64,000 nucleotides of DNA from Exiguobacterium sp. 9-2 (lineage in GTDB: Bacteria; Bacillota; Bacilli; Exiguobacteriales; Exiguobacteriaceae): positions 1,257,127 through 1,321,126 of the forward strand of contig NZ_CP142850.1 in the NCBI RefSeq assembly GCF_036287235.1, written 5' to 3'. The notes beneath the pieces were generated by a model. That model did no database searches and was not told the DNA's origin. It saw nothing but the letters and a program-made list of their open reading frames with translations. Positions 15,287 to 23,964 of the stretch are shown piece after piece (the stretch's first letter is position 1; each line of letters opens with the position of its first letter). A program made the position numbers and the translations under genes.

Positions 15287-16347
15287 AGGGACCTCTTTCT
15301 AAGCAACACGATAAGGAAAATCAGCCCGCCAAACAGTTCGATGATGACGGAGACGACGCTTGGCGTGTTGAAAATGTGATACATGAAGAAATAGGCAGTC
15401 GTTAAAACGAAGAAGCCGATTGCGAATGCCATCGGGAAAACATATTTATGATCGTATGTCGCAGCGACTTGATAACTGAGCGTCGCCACTAAGAAACCAA
15501 AGAACGTCAATGGTCCGATCAGAGCCGTCGACATCGACATCAGGAGTGAAATCAAAATCAAGAAGTAGATGACACTGCCGCGATGATTGACACCGAACGA
15601 TGTCGCGACCTCTTTTCCGAGTGCGACGACGTTGAGTCGTCCGGACGAAAAGTAGAGCAACAGACCAACGACGAGGACGACCGGAATGACGATCGGGAAG
15701 TAAGCTGCGTCGGCATTCGTGACCGAACCGAACAGGCGCGCTTGTAAGATGTCGAACTCGGACGGCGCGAGCATCTTTCGCATGAATGACGATAGCGAGT
15801 TGAGACCAGTACCGAGAATGATTCCGACGAGTAACATCAATTGCAAGTTCGCGTACTTACCAGACAATAACCAGCCGTATAACAAGAGGCTCATCGCGAG
15901 CATGATCGCGACCTGTGTTAAAAAGGCATTCGTGCCGGTAAAGCCAACGAGTGCTCCCGCACCGAAGAAAAAGATCATCGATGTCTGGATCGTCGAGTAA
16001 AGGGCATCAAAACCAAGCAGGGACGGTGTGATGATCCGGTTGCTCGTGATCGAATGAAAGGCGACGGTCGCAAGACTTTGGCAAATTGCTGCAATCGCCA
16101 TCGTGATGACTGCGGTGATTCGGCGTTCGACGACCGGCCAAAAGGATGGAGAATCAACCGGAACCGGATTATTGTAGAGCAAGAGACCAATCGTGCTGAA
16201 CACTCCGCCGCTAAGGAACAGGATGAGGAGAATCCAGTAGCGGCGCTCGAGTCGTTTCGACTGAAATGCAGACGCCCGGCGATTGGTTTCACGTGTAACG
16301 CTCGGTTGATTTCTTGTATGTTCCTGTTGTCTAATCGCGGTACTCAT
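15283..16347 (-). CDS. Siderophore ABC importer, permease (YclO-like)
   Basis: 354-aa FecCD-family permease with ~9-10 helices after a basic N-terminal tail of ~35 residues. Visible family features are RRITAVITMAIAAICQSLAT near the first helices, TSFGVNHRG before the coupling region and LTFFGFLVATLSYQ near the C-terminus. It pairs with the product of 16344-17360 to form the membrane channel. GGAGGTG lies before the ATG and the gene overlaps its upstream neighbour by four bases. Confidence 0.88.
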   Translation of the reverse strand: MSTAIRQQEHTRNQPSVTRETNRRASAFQSKRLERRYWILLILFLSGGVFSTIGLLLYNNPVPVDSPSFWPVVERRITAVITMAIAAICQSLATVAFHSITSNRIITPSLLGFDALYSTIQTSMIFFFGAGALVGFTGTNAFLTQVAIMLAMSLLLYGWLLSGKYANLQLMLLVGIILGTGLNSLSSFMRKMLAPSEFDILQARLFGSVTNADAAYFPIVIPVVLVVGLLLYFSSGRLNVVALGKEVATSFGVNHRGSVIYFLILISLLMSMSTALIGPLTFFGFLVATLSYQVAATYDHKYVFPMAFAIGFFVLTTAYFFMYHIFNTPSVVSVIIELFGGLIFLIVLLRKRSL

Positions 16348-17360
16348 CTAACACCTCCAGTCTTCCGCCGACGTAACAGAATGATGATGAAGACTGCTGC
16401 TCCGACCGTTCCGAGAATCAAGGAGACCGGCAGTTCAAACGGGCGGATAATCGTGCGTGAAATCAGATCACTAATTAGAATCGTTGCCATGCCAATCAGA
16501 CAGACCCACGGCAAATTACTACGAAGATCGTCACCGCGAAACATCGAGACGATGTTCGGAACGATCAAGCCGAGGAAGGGCAAATTGCCAATGACAGTCG
16601 CGACGACACCGACGGATAGGGCAATTAGTCCGGTCGCAATCAGCATCAGCCGGTTGTAGTTGACTCCGAGACTCGTCGCGATGTCTTCGCCAAGCCCAAC
16701 GAGCGTCAAGCGACTCGCAAGGAAGAAGATACAGACCGTGACACCGATGATGATCCAGAGATACTCGTAGCGACCGATCTGAACGGACGCGAACGAACCA
16801 ACGAACCAGCCTTCGATTGCCTGACTGGCACGGAAGAACAAGCCGAGGAACGTTGAAATCGCAGAGATGACGGCTCCGAGCATCAGACCGATGATTGGGA
16901 CGATTAATGATGACCGCAGTCGGACCGAACGGAGAAACCAGAAGAAGACCATCGTCCCGATGAATGCAAACACGATGGCACCAGTCATCCGCATCATTAG
17001 CGACGGTGCCGGAACGAGTAAGTAAACGGCTAACAGTCCGAGTCCCGCCCATTCGATCGTTCCCGTCGTCGTTGGTTCAACGAGCCGGTTTTGGGTGATC
17101 AGTTGCATGACAAGTCCTGCCATCGCCATCGCAGCACCGGTCAGCATCAAGGCAAGTGTTCGCGGAACGCGCGTGATCCAGAACATATCGAAATCGTTCG
17201 CGGCACTCCGTAGTTCGTAGACGCCGGTGAAGAGGGACGCCGTTGCGAGCGCTAAGACGAGACATAAGGTCAAGACGAACGGCTTCGTCCAAACGACAGA
17301 AAAGGAAGGTCGAGCGGGTGGCTCAACTCTTCCATTCATTTGTTGCTGTGCATGTGCCAT
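16344..17360 (-). CDS. Siderophore ABC importer, permease (YclN-like)
   Basis: 338-aa FecCD-family permease. After a hydrophilic N-terminus there are about nine hydrophobic segments; RVPRTLALMLTGAAMAMAGL is the conserved region after helix 2, and IATSLGVNYNRLM and GNLPFLGLIVPNIV mark the C-terminal half. Its ATG shares one base with the stop of the binding-protein gene (TAATG). Only a weak AAGAAG precedes it, so expression probably depends on coupling. It resembles YclN/CeuB-type subunits. Confidence 0.87.
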   Translation of the reverse strand: MAHAQQQMNGRVEPPARPSFSVVWTKPFVLTLCLVLALATASLFTGVYELRSAANDFDMFWITRVPRTLALMLTGAAMAMAGLVMQLITQNRLVEPTTTGTIEWAGLGLLAVYLLVPAPSLMMRMTGAIVFAFIGTMVFFWFLRSVRLRSSLIVPIIGLMLGAVISAISTFLGLFFRASQAIEGWFVGSFASVQIGRYEYLWIIIGVTVCIFFLASRLTLVGLGEDIATSLGVNYNRLMLIATGLIALSVGVVATVIGNLPFLGLIVPNIVSMFRGDDLRSNLPWVCLIGMATILISDLISRTIIRPFELPVSLILGTVGAAVFIIILLRRRKTGGVR

Positions 17361-18352
17361 TACTTCTTGAGCGCTTTCGCGATGTCAGTGAAGAATTCCG
17401 AGTACGTCTGGATCGATTCGTTTAAGTACGTATCTTTTGGTGCATAGACGATGTTGTCGTCTTTGATTGCTTTCGTTTTTTGCAGAGCAGGCGCACGGTC
17501 GATGACATCTTGCGCCGGTACGGCACCTTCTGCGTTTCCGAGTGGCGCGTCACGGTCAAGGACGAGTAGCCAGTCCGGGTTACTTTGAGCGATTGCTTCG
17601 ACCGAGACTTCATCACCTTGATCGTTCCCTGATTTTTGTTTAACTTCGAGGGCTGGTTTCCAGTCGAACAAATCATACATCGGTCCGAAGACACGTCCAC
17701 TCATCGGCGCTGAGAATCCAATATCGCCACCCGAGACGATGACCGACATGACGCTGTCCTGTCCGTTATACGATTTTTTGACGTCTTTGATCGATTGCTC
17801 GAGTGTCGTCACGAGCTGATCCGCTTCTTGTTTTTTATCGAAGATCTGTCCGAGTGTCTCTGTCGTATCTTCAAGTCCTTTGACGAGTAACTCACCTGGC
17901 GTACCAGAGTTTTCCGGTAATGCGATGTCAAGATCGATGACAGCGGCGTTTGGAACGAGTTTTTTGATGTCTTCATAATGATCAGCGAAACGCTGCCCGA
18001 CGATGACGACGTCCGGATTGACACCAGCGATCGCTTCGAGGTTCGGTTCGAAGTGCATGCCGACATCGACGATATCCTTATCTTTTGCATAAGGTGACTC
18101 AGCCGGGAGCAGTCCGACTGGTGCTGCAACAAGTTCGACGTCCCATGCGGCAAGCGTCTCAAATGTCCGGTTATCGAGTGCGACGACTTTCTTCGGATCA
18201 ACCGGAACGTTGACCGTTCCGTGTGCGTCCTTGATTTTGACCGTCTTTGGTGCTTCTGCGTCCTTCTTCGTGTCTGCTTCTCCTGCATTCCCGCATGCTG
18301 CGAGTAAAACAGCAAGCGAACTCACGACGAGTGGTGTTTTCCATTTCCCCAT
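17360..18352 (-). CDS. Siderophore-binding lipoprotein (YclQ-like)
   Basis: 330-aa type III periplasmic-binding-fold lipoprotein. The signal peptide ends in LLAACGNAG (Cys20). The mature part shows the FhuD/BtuF-like pattern KVVALDNRTFETLAAW, LEAIAGVNPDVVIVG and a long connecting helix. It captures ferric siderophore outside the membrane for the two permeases. Its overall likeness is to the B. subtilis petrobactin receptor YclQ. GAGGAG lies ~11 bases before the ATG. A strong Fur box lies ~100 bases upstream. Confidence 0.88.
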   Translation of the reverse strand: MGKWKTPLVVSSLAVLLAACGNAGEADTKKDAEAPKTVKIKDAHGTVNVPVDPKKVVALDNRTFETLAAWDVELVAAPVGLLPAESPYAKDKDIVDVGMHFEPNLEAIAGVNPDVVIVGQRFADHYEDIKKLVPNAAVIDLDIALPENSGTPGELLVKGLEDTTETLGQIFDKKQEADQLVTTLEQSIKDVKKSYNGQDSVMSVIVSGGDIGFSAPMSGRVFGPMYDLFDWKPALEVKQKSGNDQGDEVSVEAIAQSNPDWLLVLDRDAPLGNAEGAVPAQDVIDRAPALQKTKAIKDDNIVYAPKDTYLNESIQTYSEFFTDIAKALKK

Positions 18353-18453
18353 GATGATTCAGCTCCTCATATTTGATTTGATAACACATAAATCACGGAT
18401 TGAGCAGCAGATGGATTATGTATGACTACCTGATTAATCTGTTCTCAATAAGT

Positions 18454-18472
18454 GATAATGATTATCATTGTC
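18454..18472 (-). promoter_or_regulatory. Fur box of the siderophore operon
   Basis: GATAATGATTATCATTGTC matches the 19-base Fur consensus at 17 positions. It lies 102 bases before the YclQ-like gene, so that operon should be repressed by Fur with iron. The same 381-base gene-free stretch (18353-18734) also contains a second, weaker Fur-like site at 18581. Confidence 0.85.
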
Positions 18473-18580
18473 ATGTTCACTGAGAATCATAGCAAACGAA
18501 TTCGGAAGACGCAACGCCATTTTCCAAGGAATTACCTGGAACAGTTTTTTACTTCTATAAACTATACAAAAATAAAAAAA

Positions 18581-18595
18581 TGATAATCCTTCTCA
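18581..18595 (+). promoter_or_regulatory. Fur-like site before the diguanylate cyclase gene
   Basis: TGATAATCCTTCTCA matches the 7-1-7 Fur motif (TGATAAT-N-ATTATCA) at 12 of 14 positions. AT-rich promoter-like sequence (TATACA, TATAAA) lies just upstream. The gene start is 140 bases downstream. Confidence 0.5.
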
Positions 18596-18734
18596 TTTGG
18601 ATGTAGAAATAGGACCATCGGACGCTTTTAAGCAACAGAGGTTTAGACGACTTCAAAAAGAGAAAGTGGTAATATATGTATCAAATTTTCAAATCAGAGA
18701 CACCGCAGAAGACGACTTTGAAATGAGGTGCTGT

Positions 18735-19691
18735 ATGAATCAACCATTTGAAGAATTGAAGATGTATCAAAATTTTGATGAGCTTGCTGACGATGTACTC
18801 GATTTCGCAAAAGAGATTTTACCGGATCAGATGTTGTACTTATCAGCAATCGAAGCAGGACAACAACGGATGTTAAAGATTGCAAACGATAAAGCAGATA
18901 TTCCGATGGTGGAAGGCATGCAGATTGAATTGAACCAATCATTATGTAAACTGGTTGATTTCGAGACGAAACAGCCGGTCGTCCTCGAAGATATTCCAAA
19001 CGCGGAACAACTCGGCGATTGGCGAAAAGGTTTGGAGGAGGCTCACGTCCGGTCCTACTTAGGGATTCCAATCGTCTTGACGAGCGGGGAAACGTTCGGC
19101 ACATTATGTGCGATCAATAATCGGGTCAGCTTGTATGAACAGAAGAATGTTCAGCTATTGCAACGGATCGTCCGACTCTTCTTGTACTACTTAGAGCTTG
19201 AGCGTCATGCTTGGAAGGATGCGTTGACAGGACTGTATAATCGGCGCTACTTAACGAAGCAGTTCGAGGATCATCCCGGACAGACAGGAGCGGTGTTCTT
19301 CCTTGATCTCGATGGCTTTAAGCAAGTCAACGACGTCTTTGGACATGAGACGGGGGACATTGTTTTGCAAGAGGTCGCGCAACGTCTACGAAAGTTCGTG
19401 CGCGAACAAGACGATGCGATGGCCGTGCGCCTAGGAGGCGATGAGTTCATCCTCCATTTCGGTCATGCTGATTCAAGGGAAGGGTGGGAGCGACTCGCGA
19501 AGCGGATCGTCACTTCGTTAAGTGAGTGGGAAACAGACTACCGAGTGTCAACAAGTATCGGGATTGTGATATATGACACCGAATTTCGTCCAGAGTTAAA
19601 AGTCTTGCTACAGCAGGCAGATGTCGCGCTATATGCCGCTAAGTCGTCAGGAAAGAATACGTATCAGTTTTATGAGATGGCGAAGAAATGA
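18735..19691 (+). CDS. GAF-GGDEF diguanylate cyclase
   Basis: 318 aa. Residues ~8-155 form a GAF domain (YLGIPIVLTSGETFGTLCAI), a small-ligand or redox sensor; residues ~165-316 form a GGDEF domain with intact active-site RLGGDEF. It should make cyclic-di-GMP from two GTP in the cytoplasm. The usual RxxD inhibitory site is not clear (REQDDAMAV precedes the motif with altered spacing). The start at MNQPFEEL has GAGGTG 4-5 bases upstream; a longer frame reaches back to a TTG at 18597 without a site. No membrane segment is present. Confidence 0.88.
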   Translation: MNQPFEELKMYQNFDELADDVLDFAKEILPDQMLYLSAIEAGQQRMLKIANDKADIPMVEGMQIELNQSLCKLVDFETKQPVVLEDIPNAEQLGDWRKGLEEAHVRSYLGIPIVLTSGETFGTLCAINNRVSLYEQKNVQLLQRIVRLFLYYLELERHAWKDALTGLYNRRYLTKQFEDHPGQTGAVFFLDLDGFKQVNDVFGHETGDIVLQEVAQRLRKFVREQDDAMAVRLGGDEFILHFGHADSREGWERLAKRIVTSLSEWETDYRVSTSIGIVIYDTEFRPELKVLLQQADVALYAAKSSGKNTYQFYEMAKK

Positions 19692-19700
19692 CGAAATATT

Positions 19701-19748
19701 AAAAGACCTGACGCTTCTGAGTCTTCACAGAAACGATCAGGTCTTTTT
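19701..19748. terminator. Bidirectional terminator
   Basis: An 11-bp perfect inverted repeat (AAAAGACCTGA with its complement, 19701-19711 and 19737-19747) is flanked by an A-run and a T-run between two convergent genes. Confidence 0.8.
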
Positions 19749-20304
19749 AATTGCTATGTAGGCGATGGACGATCCGAATGATGTCTTTTTTCGGACGGTC
19801 AGGAAACCTGAGACACAACGTCTCGACACACTTCACAGCATCCTCATTCTCTAACAAGCGGAGGGCTTCCTTTACGACTGGATCATGTGATTCGGTGACT
19901 TCGGAAGATTTAGCAGTCAAATCTCCTAATTGATGAATCAGGTAAAACAATACCGTATGTACGGACACAAGTACGATTTTCGTCGCGAGAGAAATCGTGA
20001 TGGACTCAATGTAGAGATCCATCCAAAGCAAGACACTTAAACTTACCCAAAAATTCACTACGGCAAAGAGTACGTTCGAGATAGGGCGCTTAAAAAGTCC
20101 ACCGAACGCACGCATCGTTCCGTCGAAGATGACGCTAACAAGTAGACTCGCGAGATAGAAACATAAGAGAAACACAAGGCAACCAACGAACAAGTCGTAG
20201 GAAACATCTCCGATGGATAAAATCAGCCCATCGATCATTAGCAAAGGAAGAACTAAGAGGAGAGCGAGAAACACAAGCGAGACGGAGGAAACCAGTCGTG
20301 ACAT
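19747..20304 (-). CDS. Four-helix membrane protein with cytosolic tail, unrecognised
   Basis: 185 aa. Four hydrophobic segments (about 5-27, 36-60, 75-97, 105-127) are followed by a charged C-terminal domain of ~55 residues (DPVVKEALRLLENEDAVKCV..) that looks helical and faces the cytoplasm. I do not recognise the family. A usable AGGATG lies before the ATG at 20304. It is divergent from the nik operon and convergent with the diguanylate cyclase gene, so any tie to either is only by position. Confidence 0.65.
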   Translation of the reverse strand: MSRLVSSVSLVFLALLLVLPLLMIDGLILSIGDVSYDLFVGCLVFLLCFYLASLLVSVIFDGTMRAFGGLFKRPISNVLFAVVNFWVSLSVLLWMDLYIESITISLATKIVLVSVHTVLFYLIHQLGDLTAKSSEVTESHDPVVKEALRLLENEDAVKCVETLCLRFPDRPKKDIIRIVHRLHSN

Positions 20305-20487
20305 AACATCATCCTTTCAATACGAATCGTCTTGTTGCACAAGAGACATATCCTACAGATTAGGATACCGTTTAACGTATTTGATTACAATTATTTACAA
20401 AAAAGAGACGTGCTCAGAACGTTCTCTGTTAATTGTGGAAACCCTGTCAAAAAGCGCTTAAAGTCCAGTCAACATCTAGATTATTCA

Positions 20488-20532
20488 TTGACAATCCTTA
20501 TCTTTCCCTCTTACAATTGAAAATGATTATCA
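20488..20532 (+). promoter_or_regulatory. nik operon promoter with Fur box
   Basis: TTGACA (20488-20493) and TACAAT (20512-20517), 18 bases apart, form a good SigA promoter. TGAAAATGATTATCA (20518-20532) begins right after the -10 element and matches the 7-1-7 Fur motif with one mismatch. A bound repressor would block the transcription start. Confidence 0.8.
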
Positions 20533-20557
20533 ATAGAAGTTGGGGGATCTGCTTACC

Positions 20558-22168
20558 ATGAACGTTAACCGTAAAAAATTACTGATTTCTACCGTCTCGA
20601 TCCTGTCTTTGACATCATTATTGATCGGCTGCTCGAATCCGGGCGAGTCGACAGGAGAGCGAAAAGATAAAGATACATTGACGCTCGCGTGGCCACGCGA
20701 CGTTGGAACGATGAACCCGCACGTCTATAACCCATCACAACTGTTTGCACAGTCGATGATCTATGAGCCACTCGTCCACTACGGCGAAGGTGGAAAGCTT
20801 GAGCCATACTTAGCCTCATCTTGGAAGATTTCTGAAGACGGAAAAACGTATACGTTCACGCTCCGTGACGGCGTCAAGTTCTCGGACGGTTCGACGTTCG
20901 ACGCAGCCATCGTCAAAAAGAATTTTGATGCGATCCTTAAACAAAAAGCCTTACATAGCTGGCTTGGGTTCATCACGAAAATCGAGAAGACGGAAGCGGT
21001 TGATGCGAAGACATTCCGTCTGACATTATCCGAAGCCTATTACCCGACGATTCAGGAACTCGCGGTCGTCCGTCCGGTACGTTTCCTCGGAGAGGCTGGA
21101 TTCCCGGAGAACGGCGATACATCGAAAGGTGTCAAAAAGGAAGTCGGGACAGGTCCATGGATGCTCGACGAGTACAAACCGGATCAGTACGCGACGTTTA
21201 AGGTCAACAAGAACTACTGGGGACCGAAGCCGAACGTCGATCACATCAAGGTCGACATCATCCCGGATGCGGAGACACGTGTCTTAGCACTCGAAAAAGG
21301 ACAGGTTGATCTGATTTACGGGGAAGGGGCGATCAGCATCGATGCCTTCAACCAGTTGAAGACGGATAAGTCGTACAAAACGCAGATGTCTGAACCAGTC
21401 GCGACGCGTCTCCTCGTCTTGAACACGAAAAATAAACGTCTGTCTGACGAACGCGTCCGCCAGGCGTTACAGCACGGGTTCGATAAAGCCGCCCTCGTTG
21501 AAGGGATCACGTCGGGATTAGAAGCTCCAGCTGATTACTTGTTGCCACCGAACATGCCGTACACGTCGAACCTGAAAGTGAAGCAACGGGATTATGACGT
21601 CAAGGAAGCGAATCGTCTTCTTGACGAAGCAGGCTGGAAACTGCCGAAAGGTGAGAAGGTTCGCGTCAAGGACGGTCAACCATTGCAAATCGGGATGATG
21701 TATGACGCAGCAGAACAGGTCCAAAAGGCGATGGCCGAGACACTTCAGTCGGAATGGTCAAAAATCGGTGTCGAGCTGAAGACAGAAGCTGTCGAACTAC
21801 CGGATCAAGTCCAGCGCTTCAAGGATAACCGGTTTGATATCAACTTCTACAGTAACTTCGGTGCACCGTATGATCCGCATACGTTCGTGAACCTGATTGA
21901 TACGGATGGCTTCGGCTTCAAGGAAGCGATTTCAGCTTATCCGAATAAAGAACAACTGTTGCAAGAAATCAAAGATGTCTTGAAGACGACGGACGAGACG
22001 AAACGTCAGAAGATGTACGCCGACATTCTGCCATCACTCCAAGATCAAGGGGCATTGATTCCGATTTCGTACTTGAAGAAGATGGCGATCTATCAGTCGG
22101 ACGTGACGAACTTCCAGTTCCCGGCGAACCGGGATGAGAGTCCATTTGCCCGGATCGGCATTAAGTAA
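20558..22168 (+). CDS. nikA: Nickel ABC importer, substrate-binding lipoprotein
   Basis: 536-aa SBP family 5 lipoprotein; the signal peptide ends LLIGCSN (Cys25). It matches E. coli NikA along its length: TLAWPRDVGTMNPHVYNPSQ, FAQSMIYEPLVHYGEGG, SYYP-like AYYPTIQELAVVRPVRF (NikA LPRPFRF region) and FGAPYDPHTF. NikA-type proteins bind Ni(II) through a small chelator rather than directly. Start 20558 is preferred; a TTG at 20540 is the longer option. First gene of a tight five-gene operon; a metallophore-nickel complex is the likely cargo. Confidence 0.9.
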   Translation: MNVNRKKLLISTVSILSLTSLLIGCSNPGESTGERKDKDTLTLAWPRDVGTMNPHVYNPSQLFAQSMIYEPLVHYGEGGKLEPYLASSWKISEDGKTYTFTLRDGVKFSDGSTFDAAIVKKNFDAILKQKALHSWLGFITKIEKTEAVDAKTFRLTLSEAYYPTIQELAVVRPVRFLGEAGFPENGDTSKGVKKEVGTGPWMLDEYKPDQYATFKVNKNYWGPKPNVDHIKVDIIPDAETRVLALEKGQVDLIYGEGAISIDAFNQLKTDKSYKTQMSEPVATRLLVLNTKNKRLSDERVRQALQHGFDKAALVEGITSGLEAPADYLLPPNMPYTSNLKVKQRDYDVKEANRLLDEAGWKLPKGEKVRVKDGQPLQIGMMYDAAEQVQKAMAETLQSEWSKIGVELKTEAVELPDQVQRFKDNRFDINFYSNFGAPYDPHTFVNLIDTDGFGFKEAISAYPNKEQLLQEIKDVLKTTDETKRQKMYADILPSLQDQGALIPISYLKKMAIYQSDVTNFQFPANRDESPFARIGIK

Positions 22169-22180
22169 AGGAGGGATGAC

Positions 22181-23122
22181 ATGGGGGTCTTCCTCGTCAA
22201 ACGTATATTATCCGTCATCCCGATCTTGTTACTAGCTGTCTTGATTCTGACCGGGTTGATTCATTTATCGCCAGTTGATCCGGCACAGGCCTATCTATCT
22301 GCTGCCCATATCCAACCGACGGATGAACTACTCGCGGCAAAACGAGCAGAATTTGGGCTCGATCAACCGTTCTACAAACAATATATCGATGCCGTCATCC
22401 GCTTGGCGCAGCTTGATTTCGGAACATCGTATCTATCGGGTAAACCGGTCCTTGAAGATGTCTTGCTCCGTTTACCACCGACAGTCGAACTGGCTTTGAC
22501 GAGTCTGTTGCTGGCGCTTGTCATCAGTATTCCACTCGGGTTCCTTGCCGGCATTAAGAAAAATGGCTTCTTTGACCATCTGAGTCGGGGAATCGCCTTC
22601 ATCGGGGCTTCGATTCCGTCGTTTTGGCTCGGGTATCTGTTCATCTTCTTCTTTGCCGTAAAGCTTGATTGGTTTCCAGTCGGCGGGACAGGAAGTGTGA
22701 TGCACTTGATTTTACCGGCATTGACACTCGCCTTTCCGTTGATTGCCCTTTATACACGATTGCTGCGCGGAAGTGTGATTGAAGCATTGAATGAACCATA
22801 TGTCTTGTTTGCCCGGACACGTGGATTAAAGGAAGGACGGATTCTTGGCAAACACGTCCTTCGGATGGCGATTCCGCCGATGATCACCGGTCTTGGGATG
22901 AACCTCGGGAAGTTGCTGACGGGAACGATCATCGTCGAGACCGTTTTCTCGTGGCCTGGCTTCGGTCGCTACTTCATCGAAGCGATCTTTGATCGAGACA
23001 TACCGGTCATCCAAGGCTACGTCTTTCTCGCGGCACTCGTCTTCATCGGCAGCAGTTTGCTCGTTGATATCATTCAAGCCGTGCTCGATCCACGACTAGC
23101 GAAAAAAGGAGGAGCAGTATGA
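22181..23122 (+). CDS. nikB: Nickel ABC importer, permease
   Basis: 313-aa DppB/OppB-type permease with six helices. The N-terminal VKRILSVIPILLLAVLIL helix, the DPA...LGLD-like extracellular loop (AEFGLDQPFYKQY, LDFGTSYLSGKPV) and the EAA coupling loop (EALNEPYVLFARTRGLKEG) are visible. It forms the channel with NikC. GGAGGGATGAC precedes the ATG, 12 bases after nikA. The specificity call follows from nikA. Confidence 0.88.
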   Translation: MGVFLVKRILSVIPILLLAVLILTGLIHLSPVDPAQAYLSAAHIQPTDELLAAKRAEFGLDQPFYKQYIDAVIRLAQLDFGTSYLSGKPVLEDVLLRLPPTVELALTSLLLALVISIPLGFLAGIKKNGFFDHLSRGIAFIGASIPSFWLGYLFIFFFAVKLDWFPVGGTGSVMHLILPALTLAFPLIALYTRLLRGSVIEALNEPYVLFARTRGLKEGRILGKHVLRMAIPPMITGLGMNLGKLLTGTIIVETVFSWPGFGRYFIEAIFDRDIPVIQGYVFLAALVFIGSSLLVDIIQAVLDPRLAKKGGAV

Positions 23123-23964
23123 ATACTCCACTTCCAGCAACGATGATTCGGTCGCGATATACACCGCTTCTTTATCTCTGTGCCCTCGTCTTGATTGGCA
23201 TGGCAGGCGTTGCGTTGTTTGCACCGTGGATTGCGCCGCATGATCCGAATCTAGTCGACTTGACGCAAAAGCTTCATGGACCTTCGTCAGCCTATCTGCT
23301 CGGAACCGACCAGCTCGGACGTTGTCTCTTGTCGCGCTTGATCTATGGTGCGCGGATCTCACTCGGGTGTGCCGTGTTGATTTTCATCGCCTCACTTGCA
23401 ATCGGATTGTTCGTCGGAACACTTGCCGGCTATCGTGGCGGTTGGGTCGATCAACTCTTAATGCGTCTGTGCGACGGTGTAATGGCGTTTCCGAGTCTGA
23501 TACTCGTCCTCGGTCTCGTCGGTATCTTTGGTCCGGGTCTCAAGCAGGTCATCATCGCCTTGATGCTCGTCCAGTGGGTTTATTACGCGCGGATGTTCCG
23601 CGGAATGGTCATGACGTTGAAGACGGAAGCGTTCATCGCGGCTGCTCGCGTCAACGGTTCATCTTCATGGAAGATTATCCGGACGCACATCCTGCCGAAC
23701 ATCTTACCGCCGCTACTCGTCATTGGGACACTTGAGATGGGCTGGGCGATCATGGATATCTCGGCGATGTCGTTCCTTGGGCTTGGTGTCCAGTCACCGA
23801 CAGCCGAATGGGGAGCGATGATTCACGAAGGAAAATCGTACATCCGGACGAATCCGGAATTGATGATTTATCCGGGACTTGCGATCATGCTCGTCATCAT
23901 CAGCTTTAACCTAGTAGGAGAACAGTTAGCAGAACGATTCGGTGTATCAAAAACGATGAAATGA
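23119..23964 (+). CDS. nikC: Nickel ABC importer, permease
   Basis: 281-aa DppC/OppC-type permease with six helices: the N-terminal single helix, the APHDPNLVDLTQKLHGPSS loop with GTDQLGRCLLSRLIYGAR typical of the family, and an EAA loop (TEAFIAAARVNGSSSWKII). It pairs with NikB. The ATG overlaps the nikB stop by four bases, with GGAGGAG just upstream. Confidence 0.88.
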   Translation: MNTPLPATMIRSRYTPLLYLCALVLIGMAGVALFAPWIAPHDPNLVDLTQKLHGPSSAYLLGTDQLGRCLLSRLIYGARISLGCAVLIFIASLAIGLFVGTLAGYRGGWVDQLLMRLCDGVMAFPSLILVLGLVGIFGPGLKQVIIALMLVQWVYYARMFRGMVMTLKTEAFIAAARVNGSSSWKIIRTHILPNILPPLLVIGTLEMGWAIMDISAMSFLGLGVQSPTAEWGAMIHEGKSYIRTNPELMIYPGLAIMLVIISFNLVGEQLAERFGVSKTMK

